Source: Olsenella_K sp050953285 (lineage in GTDB: Bacteria; Actinomycetota; Coriobacteriia; Coriobacteriales; Atopobiaceae). Taken from it: a DNA stretch of 64,000 bases. The notes beneath the pieces were generated by a model. The model saw nothing but the letters and a program-made list of their open reading frames with translations. It was not told the DNA's origin and did no database searches. Positions within the stretch are counted from its first letter, which is position 1. Each line of letters begins with the position of its first letter. The position numbers and the translations under genes are program-made. The stretch lies in the NCBI GenBank assembly GCA_050953285.1, contig JBMNMK010000002.1, positions 248,001 through 312,000 on the forward strand. Direction: 5' to 3'. Shown here piece after piece: positions 42,755 through 52,381 of this stretch.

Positions 42755-44518
42755 ATGAGCGTTAAGAAACGGCAACATCGCGGGCTTTTCCGCACGTTCT
42801 TGAGCTACTACCGTGGCCAGATACACCTGTTTATTGGAGATACCATCTGCGCCATTCTGGTGGCAGCCATAGACCTGGCTTTTCCGCAGATCTTGCGCAC
42901 GCTCACGCGGGGGCTCTTCACCCAAGGAGCCTCTGCCATCACCGATGCCTTGGTCTACCTCTTGATTGGCCTTGTTCTCATGTATCTGGTGCGCTTCTTG
43001 AGCCGCTACTTTGTGATCTTCTGGGGTCATGTCATGGGCGCGCGCATGGAGAGCCGCATGAGAGAGGACCTCTTTGACGCCTACGAGCGCATGAGTTTCT
43101 CGTACTTTGATAAAAACAAGAGTGGAGACTTGGTCAGCCGCCTGGTGAGCGACCTGTTTGACATCTCTGAGACCGCACACCACGGACCTGAGTTCTTGCT
43201 CATAGGCGCCATTGAGATCGTGGGATCATTCATCATTTTGTCAACCATCAATATGGAGCTTTCCCTGGTTTTGGCCGTTACTTTGGTGGCGCTGATCATC
43301 TTTGATGTGGTGGCAAATATGCGCATGCGTGAGGTGTTCTCAGAGAACCGCGTGCGCATCTCGGGCGTCAACAGCCGCTTGGAGGATTCGCTTGAGGGCG
43401 TGCGCGTGGTCAAGAGCTTTGCGGCAGAAGATCTTGAGCGCAAGAAGTTTCGCTCGTCCAATGACGCCTACTTGGCCTCTAAGACCAAGATGTATCACGC
43501 TATGGGTGTCTACCAGGCAGCTATTGCCGTTATGATGGGATTTCTCAACGTTGCAATTGTGGTGATGGGCGGCTGGCTCATTGCACAGGGGCGTATGGAA
43601 GCAATTGACCTTGCCACGTTTGCGCTCTACGTTTCGCTCTTCACCAATCCCATCACCAACATTTTGAACTTCACGGAGACCTTCCAGAAGGCGGTTGCTG
43701 GCTTTGCACGCTTTGTCGAGGTCTTGGAGACGCAGCCCGACATCCAAGATGCGCCCGATGCACGGCCGCTGGTGGTGGACAAAGGAGAGATTGACTATAA
43801 GGATGTGAATTTCTCCTACCTGGATGATGAGTCCGTGATCAAGGACTTTAACCTGCATATCAATTCAGGTGAAACGGTGGCGCTGGTCGGGCCTTCGGGT
43901 GGTGGCAAGTCGACCACGTGCTCTCTGCTCGCCCGTTTCTATGATATTGACACCGGCTCCATTGAGATTGATGGCCAAGACATCAGAAGTGTCACGCAGG
44001 AGTCCCTGCGTCGAGCAATTGGCCTGGTACAGCAGGATGTCTACCTGTTTGATGGCACCATTGCAGACAACATTTCCTACGGCAACCCCAAGGCCACGAC
44101 AGAAGAGATCCGCGCGGCGGCCCGCAGGGCGCACGTCGAGGAGTTTGTGCGCGACTTGCCCGACGGCTATGAGACGCAAGTGGGCCAGCGCGGCACCCGC
44201 CTTTCCGGCGGTCAGAAGCAGCGCATAGCCATAGCGCGCGTCTTCCTCAAGAATCCGCCCATCCTCATCTTTGATGAGGCAACAAGTGCGCTGGACAACG
44301 AGTCAGAGGCCGCAGTCCAGCAATCGTTGGAAGACCTTGCGTCTGGCCGCACAACCATCATCATTGCGCACCGCCTCTCCACTATCAAAGACGCCGACAG
44401 GATCGTGACCATAGACGACGGTCAGGTCTCTGAGATGGGCACGCACGAGGAACTTCTCGCCCGTAAAGGCACCTATGCGCACTATTATCAGATGCAGTTT
44501 GGTGAGAGCTCCCAATAA
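42755..44518 (+). CDS. ABC exporter, fused membrane and ATPase domains (MsbA/LmrA type)
   Basis: A 587-residue half-transporter. The membrane domain (about 20-310) has six helices with the coupling region FSYFDKNKSGDLVSRLVSDL. ATPase: Walker A GPSGGGKST, Q-loop VQQDVYLFDGTIADNI, signature LSGGQKQRIAIARVF, Walker B ILIFDEATSALD and switch His in IIAHRLST. It should work as a homodimer for export of a lipid, peptide or drug. AAGAAAGGG precedes the ATG. The next gene follows after 12 bases. Confidence 0.94.
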   Translation: MSVKKRQHRGLFRTFLSYYRGQIHLFIGDTICAILVAAIDLAFPQILRTLTRGLFTQGASAITDALVYLLIGLVLMYLVRFLSRYFVIFWGHVMGARMESRMREDLFDAYERMSFSYFDKNKSGDLVSRLVSDLFDISETAHHGPEFLLIGAIEIVGSFIILSTINMELSLVLAVTLVALIIFDVVANMRMREVFSENRVRISGVNSRLEDSLEGVRVVKSFAAEDLERKKFRSSNDAYLASKTKMYHAMGVYQAAIAVMMGFLNVAIVVMGGWLIAQGRMEAIDLATFALYVSLFTNPITNILNFTETFQKAVAGFARFVEVLETQPDIQDAPDARPLVVDKGEIDYKDVNFSYLDDESVIKDFNLHINSGETVALVGPSGGGKSTTCSLLARFYDIDTGSIEIDGQDIRSVTQESLRRAIGLVQQDVYLFDGTIADNISYGNPKATTEEIRAAARRAHVEEFVRDLPDGYETQVGQRGTRLSGGQKQRIAIARVFLKNPPILIFDEATSALDNESEAAVQQSLEDLASGRTTIIIAHRLSTIKDADRIVTIDDGQVSEMGTHEELLARKGTYAHYYQMQFGESSQ

Positions 44519-44530
44519 GGATGGCGCCTT

Positions 44531-45961
44531 ATGCATGCTGCCGATACACCGTCTACACTGGTGCATTTTGTCCTGCCCACAGATGAGAACAGGCGAGAAG
44601 AACTTGTGGCTCGCCTGGCGGAAGGGTACCTGGACGGTACCTTTGTGGCAGATGAGGGCTATGCCTTTGAGTACCGTGATACCGAGCGCCACCTCAAGCG
44701 GCTGGCGGCAGATGCATATGATCCGCGCTTTGAGAAGCTTCTGGCAGATCTTTCCAACAAGCATGTGGGTGTAGAGCTTCAGGGCAGTCTGGATGAGAGC
44801 GGCTTTGCTGTCGTTGATATGGTGGCGCTCACCTCACCCAATCCGGGAGATTCGTGGCGTCTGATGGCGCCCGGGTTTTTGGCAACCATGGTAGACAGGC
44901 TCCGGAATTCACCTCAGCGGAGCCAAGAAACGCCTGTTCAGAGTGCACATTTGAGCTTTGCGCGCCTAGAGGAGATTGCGGAGTTTTTGGGCTGCGTGGA
45001 AGATACGCTGCCGCCTGACATCCGCGCGTGGGCGCATCTCAATTTGGATCTGGCGCGTGACGGCTCGGTGGGAAAAGACGAGAAACGCCATGCTATGCGG
45101 GCGCTTTCTCTCATGCTGCGCGTGCAGTGGGAGAGTGCCTACTTTGAGCATATAGACCCGCGCGAGGCGCGCAGGATCCTCGACGAGGAACTCTATGGGC
45201 TGGACAGCGTGAAGCAGCGTGTGATAGAGACCATCATCCAGATCAACCGGACGCATCGCTTGCCGTTTTATGGCATCTTGCTGGTGGGCCCGCCGGGCAC
45301 AGGCAAGTCACGCATTGCTTATGCCGTGGCGCGCATCTTAAAGCTGCCATGGACGGTATTGGATATGAGTGCCATCCGGGATGCGTCAGGTCTAACCGGC
45401 ACGCCGCGCATCTACGCCAACGCCATGTGTGGCAGAATCATGCAATCTTTTATACGTGCAGGCAGGTCAAACCTGGTATTTGTGGTAAATGAGCTGGACA
45501 AGGCAGAAGATGGCTATCACGCAGAGTCAAGCGCCGATGCCCTTCTAACCCTCTTCGACAACCTGGGATTTACGGACAACTACCTGGAGTGCGCCATTCC
45601 AACCGAAGGCGTCTATCCCATAGCCACGGCAAACGACATATCCAAGATCACCGGCCCTCTCTTGAGCCGCTTTGCCGTCATTCACATAGATGATTACACG
45701 CCCGCAGAGAAGCGCGTCATCTTCTGCGATTACTCCCTGCCTAAGGTGATTGAGCATCTGGGTATGAAGCCGGACGAGCTCACCCTCACGCCCGATGCCA
45801 TCGACGAGGTCATCCGCGTAGCGGGACGTGCCCCAGGTTGCAGAGACCTTGAGCAGGCGGCGGAGCATCTGGCCGCGCATGCGCTCTACCTGCTTGAGTT
45901 GTCAGGCGAGAAAACCATCGTACTTGATAAGGACGAGGTGGCCACGCTCATGCAGGGTTAG
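44531..45961 (+). CDS. Lon-like AAA+ ATPase without protease domain
   Basis: A 476-residue protein. Residues 1-200 match no domain I know. Residues 205-470 are a Lon-type AAA+ module: ILDEELYGLDSVKQRVIETI, Walker A G253-PPGTGK-S260, and GPLLSRFAVIHIDDYTPAEK resembling Lon's sensor/arginine-finger region. The Walker B acidic pair is N320-E321 (VFVVNELDKA) where Lon has D-E, so Mg binding or hydrolysis may be altered. The protein ends where Lon's protease would begin, so it may be a remodelling factor. It is co-directional with the ABC exporter, 12 bases downstream. Confidence 0.82.
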   Translation: MHAADTPSTLVHFVLPTDENRREELVARLAEGYLDGTFVADEGYAFEYRDTERHLKRLAADAYDPRFEKLLADLSNKHVGVELQGSLDESGFAVVDMVALTSPNPGDSWRLMAPGFLATMVDRLRNSPQRSQETPVQSAHLSFARLEEIAEFLGCVEDTLPPDIRAWAHLNLDLARDGSVGKDEKRHAMRALSLMLRVQWESAYFEHIDPREARRILDEELYGLDSVKQRVIETIIQINRTHRLPFYGILLVGPPGTGKSRIAYAVARILKLPWTVLDMSAIRDASGLTGTPRIYANAMCGRIMQSFIRAGRSNLVFVVNELDKAEDGYHAESSADALLTLFDNLGFTDNYLECAIPTEGVYPIATANDISKITGPLLSRFAVIHIDDYTPAEKRVIFCDYSLPKVIEHLGMKPDELTLTPDAIDEVIRVAGRAPGCRDLEQAAEHLAAHALYLLELSGEKTIVLDKDEVATLMQG

Positions 45962-45999
45962 CAGCCGCGCGCGGTAGCGCAGTAGGCCGCGACAGCGTT

Positions 46000-46011
46000 G
46001 ATCTTCTCGCC
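46000..46011 (-). repeat. Intergenic copy of the GGCGAGAAGATC word
   Basis: An exact copy in the 53-base gap between the convergent Lon-like and metH genes, three bases from the metH stop. The same word lies at 1749 in another convergent gap. Confidence 0.55.
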
Positions 46012-46014
46012 TGC

Positions 46015-48573
46015 TTAGCCCAGCACCTCCTGCGCTATGCGCGCGGATTCGTTGGCATCCTTAGCGTAGTAGTCGGCACCGACCATTTGGGCATATTCGG
46101 GGTTCAAGACGGCGCCACCTACCATGATGGTGCACCAGGGGGCTCGCTTGTGCAGAAGCTCTATGGTCTCAGCCATGGCCGGCACCGTTGCTGTCATGAG
46201 TGCGGAGAGGCCCGCAAGCTTGATGTGATTTTTGACCACCGCGTCGCAAAAGACCTCTGGATCTACGTCTCTTCCCAGGTCATGGACCTCGTAGCCGTAG
46301 TTTTCCAGCAGCATTTTCACGATGTTTTTTCCAATGTCGTGAATGTCACCCTTCACGGTACAGAGGGCAATTTTGCCCTTGTTGGCCACGCTTGTGGACG
46401 TGTGGTTCTCTTTGATGTGGTTAAAGCCTGCCTTGGCGGCCTCCGCAGATGCCATGAGCTGCGGCAAGAAGAAGGAGCCTGCCTCAAAGCGCTTGCCGAC
46501 CTCGTCGAGAGCGGGGATCAGCACGCTGTTGATGGCATACATGACATCGTGGTCTTGGAGCACCTGGTCTATGAGCTGAGGGATCGGGGCAGCTCTTCCG
46601 GCAAGAACCAGGTCAAAGATCTGCTCCTCAGAGGTCTTGTGGGACAGATCTTCTGTGCCTTCGTGCTTGTCATGGGTGTCTGCCAGGGGCTCTTGCGCGG
46701 GATGGCCCGCATCTTGCTCTTGCGTGGGATGGCCCGCATCTTTTGTTTGAGGCAGAGCTGCAGGCTTATCTGAGCGGTTAACGTAGAGCGGCACATAGGT
46801 TTGAGCATCTTTGTCCTCGCCAGAAAGCACGCGCCATGAGCGGACAACGTCCATAATGCGCTGCTGGCAGGGGTTGATGATGGCCAGATCCAGCCCCGCG
46901 CCAAAGGCGGCGGAGAGGAAGGTGGCGTTGATGAGTGGGCGGAAGGGCAGACCAAACGAGATGTTAGAGACACCCAAGACACAGCGCACACCCGGCAGGT
47001 TCTTCTTGACCAGGCGTATGCCGCGCAAAATCTCTGCGGGCGCGTTTTGGTCGGTGGATGCGGCCATAGCCAAACAGTCGATAGCAATATCTTCGGGCGG
47101 AATGCCAAAGTCAGCTGCACGCTCAACAATGCGCGTGGCTATCTTGAGCCGGCCTTCTGCTGTTTCAGGAATGCCTTCCTCGTCGATGGTGAGTCCCACG
47201 AGCGCGCAGCCATAGTGCGCTGCCAAAGGAATGATGGCATCCATCACATCTTTGCGGCCATTGGTGGAGTTGATGAGGGGTTTTCCCGCGTAGACACGCA
47301 CCGCCTGTGCCACGGTTTCTGGCACAGCAGAGTCTATCTGCAAGGGAAGAGAGCTCACGGCGCTCACCTGATTGACGAGCGTCAGCATCATGTTCTTCTC
47401 GTCAATCTCTGGCAGGCCTGCGTTGATATCCAAGATCTGGGCGCCTGCCTCGGTCTGCTCTAAGGCCAGCTTGAGGACGTAGTCCAGATTCTTGCTACGC
47501 AGGGCCTCTTTCATGAGTTTCTTGCCCGTAGGATTGATTCTCTCGCCAATGACGCCGACATCGCGCGGGCCTAACTTGGTGTAGGCCTGCGCGCTGGTGA
47601 CGGCAAAATCGTGCGACTGCGCGTGGGAAGAAGGCATTGCCGGACGGCGGGAGAGCAGCTCTTTTTCTGCCTTGGTATAAGCAGGGGTGGTACCGCAGCA
47701 GCCGCCGATGATAGAAACGCCCTGGTCGACCATCTCTGCAACAGCTGCTACATATTCTTCTGGAGCTATGTCATAGACCGTCTTGCCGCCTGACATGCGC
47801 GGCAAGCCAGCATTTGCCTGCACCATGAGCGGCACGCGTGAGTAGGGGATCATGCGGCTGAGCAACGGCGCCACATCACGCGGGCCCAGAGAGCAGTTGA
47901 TACCCAAGGCGTTGACGCCCAACGCAGAGAGCGTCAGGGCTGCTACCTCAGGCGTGGTGCCGAGGAAGGTCCTTCCGTCCTCACCAAAGGTCATGGTGCA
48001 GAAAATGGGCAGGGAGGTGTTTTCCTTGCAGGCCAAGATAGCTGCCTTGGCCTCGGCAATATCTGCCATGGTCTCAATGATGAAGAGATTTGCGCCAGCT
48101 GCCTCTGCAGCTATAGCCTGCTCTGCAAACAGGTCATATGCGTCCTCAAAAGACAGGGTGCCCATGGGCTGCAAGAGCTGGCCTGTCGGCCCTATATCTG
48201 CAGCAATATAGGGTGCCTCAGCATCTTTGGCGCATGCAATAGCTGCTGTGAACACCTCTGCCACCGAAGCGCTTGTGCCCAGCTTTGCGCGGTTGGCGCC
48301 AAAGGTGTTGGTGGTGATGATTTCTGCACCTGCAGCAATGTATGCGCGGTGGATGTCTGTGATCTCCTGGGGAGCTGTCAGATTTAAGAGCTCGGGGAGC
48401 TCTCCGGCTTCAAGTCCGCGCGCTTGAAGCTCGGTGCCCATAGCACCATCTATGAGGGCATATGCCGTGTTGCTAAGGATGTCAGCAAGGTGTGCATCTT
48501 TTATCGTGAGTGTGCGCTTCTTGCCGGGTGCAAAGCGTAAAGGTGGCCTCGCCCAGCTCTTATCGTCTGACAT
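46015..48573 (-). CDS. metH: Cobalamin-dependent methionine synthase, no reactivation domain
   Basis: An 852-residue methionine synthase. Order: homocysteine-binding domain (about 25-320; zinc Cys in GINCSLGP and GGCCGTTP), pterin-binding domain (about 340-605; GERINPTGKKLMKEAL, DINAGLPEIDE), an acidic low-complexity linker with repeated DAGHP units, then the B12 cap and B12-binding domain with the DIHDIGKNIV motif (H binds cobalt) and VGGAVLNPEYA. The C-terminal AdoMet reactivation domain of E. coli MetH is absent; the upstream gene supplies it. ATG at 48573 after AGGAAGG. Coupled by a 14-base overlap. Confidence 0.95.
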   Translation of the reverse strand: MSDDKSWARPPLRFAPGKKRTLTIKDAHLADILSNTAYALIDGAMGTELQARGLEAGELPELLNLTAPQEITDIHRAYIAAGAEIITTNTFGANRAKLGTSASVAEVFTAAIACAKDAEAPYIAADIGPTGQLLQPMGTLSFEDAYDLFAEQAIAAEAAGANLFIIETMADIAEAKAAILACKENTSLPIFCTMTFGEDGRTFLGTTPEVAALTLSALGVNALGINCSLGPRDVAPLLSRMIPYSRVPLMVQANAGLPRMSGGKTVYDIAPEEYVAAVAEMVDQGVSIIGGCCGTTPAYTKAEKELLSRRPAMPSSHAQSHDFAVTSAQAYTKLGPRDVGVIGERINPTGKKLMKEALRSKNLDYVLKLALEQTEAGAQILDINAGLPEIDEKNMMLTLVNQVSAVSSLPLQIDSAVPETVAQAVRVYAGKPLINSTNGRKDVMDAIIPLAAHYGCALVGLTIDEEGIPETAEGRLKIATRIVERAADFGIPPEDIAIDCLAMAASTDQNAPAEILRGIRLVKKNLPGVRCVLGVSNISFGLPFRPLINATFLSAAFGAGLDLAIINPCQQRIMDVVRSWRVLSGEDKDAQTYVPLYVNRSDKPAALPQTKDAGHPTQEQDAGHPAQEPLADTHDKHEGTEDLSHKTSEEQIFDLVLAGRAAPIPQLIDQVLQDHDVMYAINSVLIPALDEVGKRFEAGSFFLPQLMASAEAAKAGFNHIKENHTSTSVANKGKIALCTVKGDIHDIGKNIVKMLLENYGYEVHDLGRDVDPEVFCDAVVKNHIKLAGLSALMTATVPAMAETIELLHKRAPWCTIMVGGAVLNPEYAQMVGADYYAKDANESARIAQEVLG

Positions 48574-49336
48574 AGCAGGTCCTTCCTGTGGGCCGCAAGA
48601 GGCAGAAGTCATAGCAGATACATCCCTTGCAGCTCAGGTGAGATGTCTTTTGGGGCGTATCAAAAAGCGCTACCAAGAAGCTTACCGATTTGGTGGGGGA
48701 CATGAGCAGCGTACTTGAGAGCTTGACCCCCAGCTTGCGCTCGGCATCCAGCGCTTTCAGGAGTTGCGGCTGCACATCAAGAGAAAGATCTCCATAGCCG
48801 GGAGAAAAGCGATAGCTGGTATAGAGCCCTTGTGCTGCCGCAACATTGACTATGCGTGCCTCAAGCGCATCTGCGGCACGCTCCACGACAGCTGTTGAGG
48901 CGGCGTCAAAGATGATGTGGTCAAGATCGTTGGTAAGTGAGAGTTTTCGCAGCTCACGCTCATTTTCCATGCCTAAGCTTACCGCCCCTATGCCCACTGC
49001 AACGGCGTCTTGCAGGTAGGTCTGCATGGAGTTTCCTGCCAGTTTGACTGCGCTGTCTTGAAGGTGGGCAACAAAGGGAGCTTCGGGCTCGCTGCCCTTC
49101 TCGCCCAGCGCATCTGAGGGATCCTCCAAGACGGGCGCGTCTTCAAGCAGAAAGATACGCATGCAGCCGCGCGCACGAGAGACGGCAAGGGCGCGCTCAA
49201 TGTTTTGGTCGATGCGCTCGTCCAGCTCAGGCGTGATGGCCTGGCGAGTGTAGCCCAGGTAGCGCAGGACCTCTGCGCGATCAACGCTTGGTATCGAAAA
49301 CTCTATGGGCAAAGCGCGTGGATCAAAATCCAGCAT
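48560..49336 (-). CDS. Stand-alone methionine synthase reactivation-domain protein
   Basis: A 258-residue protein of the vitamin B12-dependent methionine synthase activation-domain family. The SAM-binding signature YRFSPGYGDLSLDVQPQLLKALDAERKLGV and LLMSPTKSVSFLV are clear, with MQTYLQDAVAVGIGAVSL. A Cys-rich end (SCKGCICYDFCLL) follows, possibly binding a metal. It should reductively methylate oxidised cobalamin on the separate MetH. ATG at 49336 with AGGAG upstream. It lies between metF and metH in one minus-strand operon, 7 bases after metF. Confidence 0.9.
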   Translation of the reverse strand: MLDFDPRALPIEFSIPSVDRAEVLRYLGYTRQAITPELDERIDQNIERALAVSRARGCMRIFLLEDAPVLEDPSDALGEKGSEPEAPFVAHLQDSAVKLAGNSMQTYLQDAVAVGIGAVSLGMENERELRKLSLTNDLDHIIFDAASTAVVERAADALEARIVNVAAAQGLYTSYRFSPGYGDLSLDVQPQLLKALDAERKLGVKLSSTLLMSPTKSVSFLVALFDTPQKTSHLSCKGCICYDFCLLRPTGRTCYVRR

Positions 49337-49343
49337 GGAGCTC

Positions 49344-50219
49344 CTATTTCTTGATATATCCGCATTGGCAGAGGGCACGATAGGTGGCGCGCGCCACCTC
49401 TGGCTTGTTCATGCTGTAGATGTGCAGACCATCCACGCCGTTGGCACTTAAGTCTTCGAGCTGCTCTATAGCATAGTCCACGCCGGCCTGCCGCTGCGCC
49501 TCTTCTGAATCTCCTGCCTGGGCCAAGTATTTGATCACCTTGGCTGGAATGGAGGCGCCGCAGCTAAATGCCATCTTTTGGATCTGACGCGTGCTGGTAA
49601 ATGGCATGATGCCGACCACCACAGGAACCTTGATCCTTATACGGTCCAAGCGCTCGCGGAAGCGGTAGAAGTCCTCGTTATCAAAAAAGAGCTGCGTCAC
49701 CAAAAAGTCCACGCCGGCATCGACCTTGCGCTTGAGATAGTCCAGATCCTTTGCTGGATCCATCTGCTCCACATGGCCTTCCGGGTAGCATGCTGCGCCC
49801 ACACAGAGCTCAGGATGCCTCTCTTTAAGGTATCTCACCAGGTCTTCTGCATAGGCAAAATCTATGATGGAGCGGCCAGGTGCTCTATCACCGCGCAGGG
49901 CCAAAATGTTTTCCACGCCGGCAGCAAGCGCGGCCTCTGCGTAGGCATCGACGTCTTTCGTGCTTGATCCAAAGCACGTGAGGTGCGCAAGAGAGGTGGT
50001 AGATGAGGGAGAGTTGGCAATATCAGATGAAATTTTGATGGTGTTCTCAGAGTTTCCGGACCCGCCTGCAGAGAAGGTGACGCTGATCCAGTCCGGATGC
50101 GTTTCCGCTTCCATCTGACGTGAAATCTCACGAGCCGCTGCCACCGACATCTCTTTTCTAGGAGGAAAGATTTCAAGCGAGAAAGTCTGCTTTGCAGCAA
50201 GGATGTCGCGAATCTGCAT
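49344..50219 (-). CDS. metF: Methylenetetrahydrofolate reductase
   Basis: A 291-residue FAD-dependent TIM-barrel enzyme reducing methylene-THF to methyl-THF, the methyl donor of MetH. Marks: SLEIFPPRKE, DWISVTFSAGGSG, LTCFGSS, ILALRGDRAPG, GAACYPEGH, DFLVTQLFFDNEDFYRF and VPVVVGIMPFTS. AAGGAGG lies nine bases before the ATG. First gene of the metF-reactivase-metH operon. I looked in the 215 bases upstream for SAM or cobalamin riboswitch features and found none. Confidence 0.95.
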   Translation of the reverse strand: MQIRDILAAKQTFSLEIFPPRKEMSVAAAREISRQMEAETHPDWISVTFSAGGSGNSENTIKISSDIANSPSSTTSLAHLTCFGSSTKDVDAYAEAALAAGVENILALRGDRAPGRSIIDFAYAEDLVRYLKERHPELCVGAACYPEGHVEQMDPAKDLDYLKRKVDAGVDFLVTQLFFDNEDFYRFRERLDRIRIKVPVVVGIMPFTSTRQIQKMAFSCGASIPAKVIKYLAQAGDSEEAQRQAGVDYAIEQLEDLSANGVDGLHIYSMNKPEVARATYRALCQCGYIKK

Positions 50220-50434
50220 GGTAGGTGTCCTCCTTGACTCTCAGTGCGGTGCGTAAGTGGCACGATAGTACGCTTACTCCATCTGGTGCGCGCTTGAATT
50301 TACGCAAGGTTTATACAGAAGCCGTGGTGTCGGCGGAAAAGAGCTGCGCCTGTGAACCGTTTGGCAGTGCAGCTCTCATCAAGGCACATCCTTTGGGTAT
50401 ATACGGAAAGTACGCAACCCACAGGAGGCGATCC

Positions 50435-51118
50435 ATGCGTATTTTGCTGGCAGAGGACAATGAGTCGTTGGCCCGCGCGACACAGGTCATACTCACCCGT
50501 TCAGGTTTTGATGTTACGGTGGTGCACGATGGTGCACGTGCGCTTGAGACTTTTCACAGCGGCTACTTTGATTGCGCGGTGCTCGACATTATGATGCCCA
50601 TACAAGATGGTCTTGAAGTGCTCAAAGCCATCCGAGAAGAAGGTAATACAACACCCGTTATCTTACTGACTGCAAAGACGCAGGTGGACGATAAGGTCAT
50701 AGGTCTTGAATACGGTGCGGATGACTACATCTCCAAACCCTATGATGCCAGAGAGCTCGTAGCGCGCATCAAAGCGGCGGCGCGCCCGCGCTCAGGTGCC
50801 TCTTCCAAGATCACTTTTGGTGATCTCACCATAGAGTCAGAAGCTGCGCAGATCACCACCCAGCGCGGGTCTTTGTGCGTGGATCCCCATGAGATAGCTA
50901 TGCTCATAGCCCTTGCCAACGCAGGCGGGTCGTCGGTTGATGAGCCATGGCTCATCCAACACGTGTGGGGAGATGAAGCGCTCATGGGTACTGCAGAGCT
51001 CTATGTAAAACTCCTCAACGGCAAGCTTGCTGCCTTGGGTTCAAACACGTCCATCGAGGGCTCGGCAGATGAGGGGTGGAAGTTGGTGAGACAGGATGGA
51101 CATGGAGAAGCGTCTTAG
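50435..51118 (+). CDS. OmpR-family response regulator with divergent DNA-binding domain
   Basis: A 227-residue regulator. The receiver domain has acidic E7-D8, the phospho-acceptor D51 (VLDIMMPIQDG), T79 (LLTAK) and K101 (YISKPY). The C-terminal winged helix (about 130-225) is unusual: where the family has a recognition helix like V-x-V-x-I-x-x-L-R-x-K-L, this protein has AELYVKLLNGKLAAL, and the final hairpin is poorly conserved. ATG at 50435 with CAGGAGG. It overlaps the kinase gene by 23 bases. Confidence 0.92.
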   Translation: MRILLAEDNESLARATQVILTRSGFDVTVVHDGARALETFHSGYFDCAVLDIMMPIQDGLEVLKAIREEGNTTPVILLTAKTQVDDKVIGLEYGADDYISKPYDARELVARIKAAARPRSGASSKITFGDLTIESEAAQITTQRGSLCVDPHEIAMLIALANAGGSSVDEPWLIQHVWGDEALMGTAELYVKLLNGKLAALGSNTSIEGSADEGWKLVRQDGHGEAS

Positions 51119-52379
51119 GCTCCAGCTCACCATATCTGTTGCCGCCGTGCTCTTTGTGATGTTGGGGTTCATTGTGATGAGCACCGCCGCAATAGGGGAG
51201 ATACAGCTCATCAACACCTCAGATGATATCTTGGGCGTTGTCATTCAATATGAGGGCGCGGTTCCTTCTGGCCTGAAGGATATGCCAGAGCACAGCCGCG
51301 CCACCATCAATGATGTCTTTGACGCTCAGTACTTTGCTGCCGATGTCGATGCTGCGGGCAACATTGTCATCCGCTCGCTGGATACCATGCCTGTGCTGGA
51401 AGAAGACGAAGCAAAAGATCTGGTCGCCCGCGTGTGGGAACGCAGGGAAGGGCAAGGTGTCGAGCAGAGCAGGGGCTCGATAGACACCTACCGCTACCGG
51501 ATTGAGTTCAAAGAAGACGGTTCTGCTACCGTAGCTCTTCTCGACCTCACCAGCCAGATGGCCTCATACCGCAACAACACTCTCACGATGGGGTGGATTT
51601 CTCTGCTTGCGGTGGTTGGCGTGACGCTGGTGTTTGGCCTGGTATCAAAGCGTATCGTGGAGCCCATTGTGAAGGCGCATGAAACGCAGCGCCAGTTTGT
51701 GGTGGACGCGGGTCATGACTTAAGGACCCCCATTTCCATCATCTCCGCAGATACCGACGTGCTGTCCATGGACATCGGCGCAGATAACGAGTGGTTGGTG
51801 GATATCAAGCGCCAGGTTTCCAATATGAGTGATCTCACGGAAAGCCTCATTGTGCTTTCGCGCGCAGCTACCACCATTAGCAGGGACGATGTGGTGGATA
51901 TCTCGGCAGTGGTGGGAGAAGAGGTTTCCTCGTTCAAATCCCGCGTGCTGACTGAGCACCACGAGATAGAGATGTCAGGAGACGAGGATACCGTAATCAA
52001 GGCCAACAGGCTCTATATCACGCGCATGGTGGGAGCCCTTTTGGACAACGCACTTAAATATGCGCGTGATGATACCGCTGTCCAGGTTGTTGTTGAGCGC
52101 CACACGCGTCGCATTGAGATACGGGTGAGCAATGAAGTGGCGTCTTTAGATCCGCTTGAGGTCAATCGGTGGTTTGATCGCTTCTATCAATCGGAGAAGT
52201 CACGCACCCATAGGGCGGGTGGTTTTGGTATAGGCCTTGCTATGGTGAGGGCTGTGGCAGAAGCGCACGGTGGCAAGGCGAGAGCTCAAGCTCAGCAGGA
52301 TGCAGACGGTGGCGGTGTGGTCACCATCACCATAAGCCTGCCTGCTCAGATGAGAAAATCCAGCATACGTGAGGGATAG
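51096..52379 (+). CDS. Sensor histidine kinase
   Basis: A 427-residue membrane kinase. Two membrane helices (about 9-33 and 164-186) flank an extracellular sensor of about 130 residues. The HisKA box is DAGHDLRTPIS with H207; HATPase motifs are LLDNALKYA (N box), and GGFGIGLAMV (G box). The sensor domain is not recognisable. Its start overlaps the response regulator and its stop is two bases before the alarmone synthetase ATG, so all three are one operon. Confidence 0.93.
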   Translation: MDMEKRLRLQLTISVAAVLFVMLGFIVMSTAAIGEIQLINTSDDILGVVIQYEGAVPSGLKDMPEHSRATINDVFDAQYFAADVDAAGNIVIRSLDTMPVLEEDEAKDLVARVWERREGQGVEQSRGSIDTYRYRIEFKEDGSATVALLDLTSQMASYRNNTLTMGWISLLAVVGVTLVFGLVSKRIVEPIVKAHETQRQFVVDAGHDLRTPISIISADTDVLSMDIGADNEWLVDIKRQVSNMSDLTESLIVLSRAATTISRDDVVDISAVVGEEVSSFKSRVLTEHHEIEMSGDEDTVIKANRLYITRMVGALLDNALKYARDDTAVQVVVERHTRRIEIRVSNEVASLDPLEVNRWFDRFYQSEKSRTHRAGGFGIGLAMVRAVAEAHGGKARAQAQQDADGGGVVTITISLPAQMRKSSIREG

Positions 52380-52381
52380 CT

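Noticed and set aside
50220..50434. Possible SAM or cobalamin riboswitch upstream of metF
   Set aside because: I searched this 215-base divergent region for conserved boxes and a terminator and found neither.
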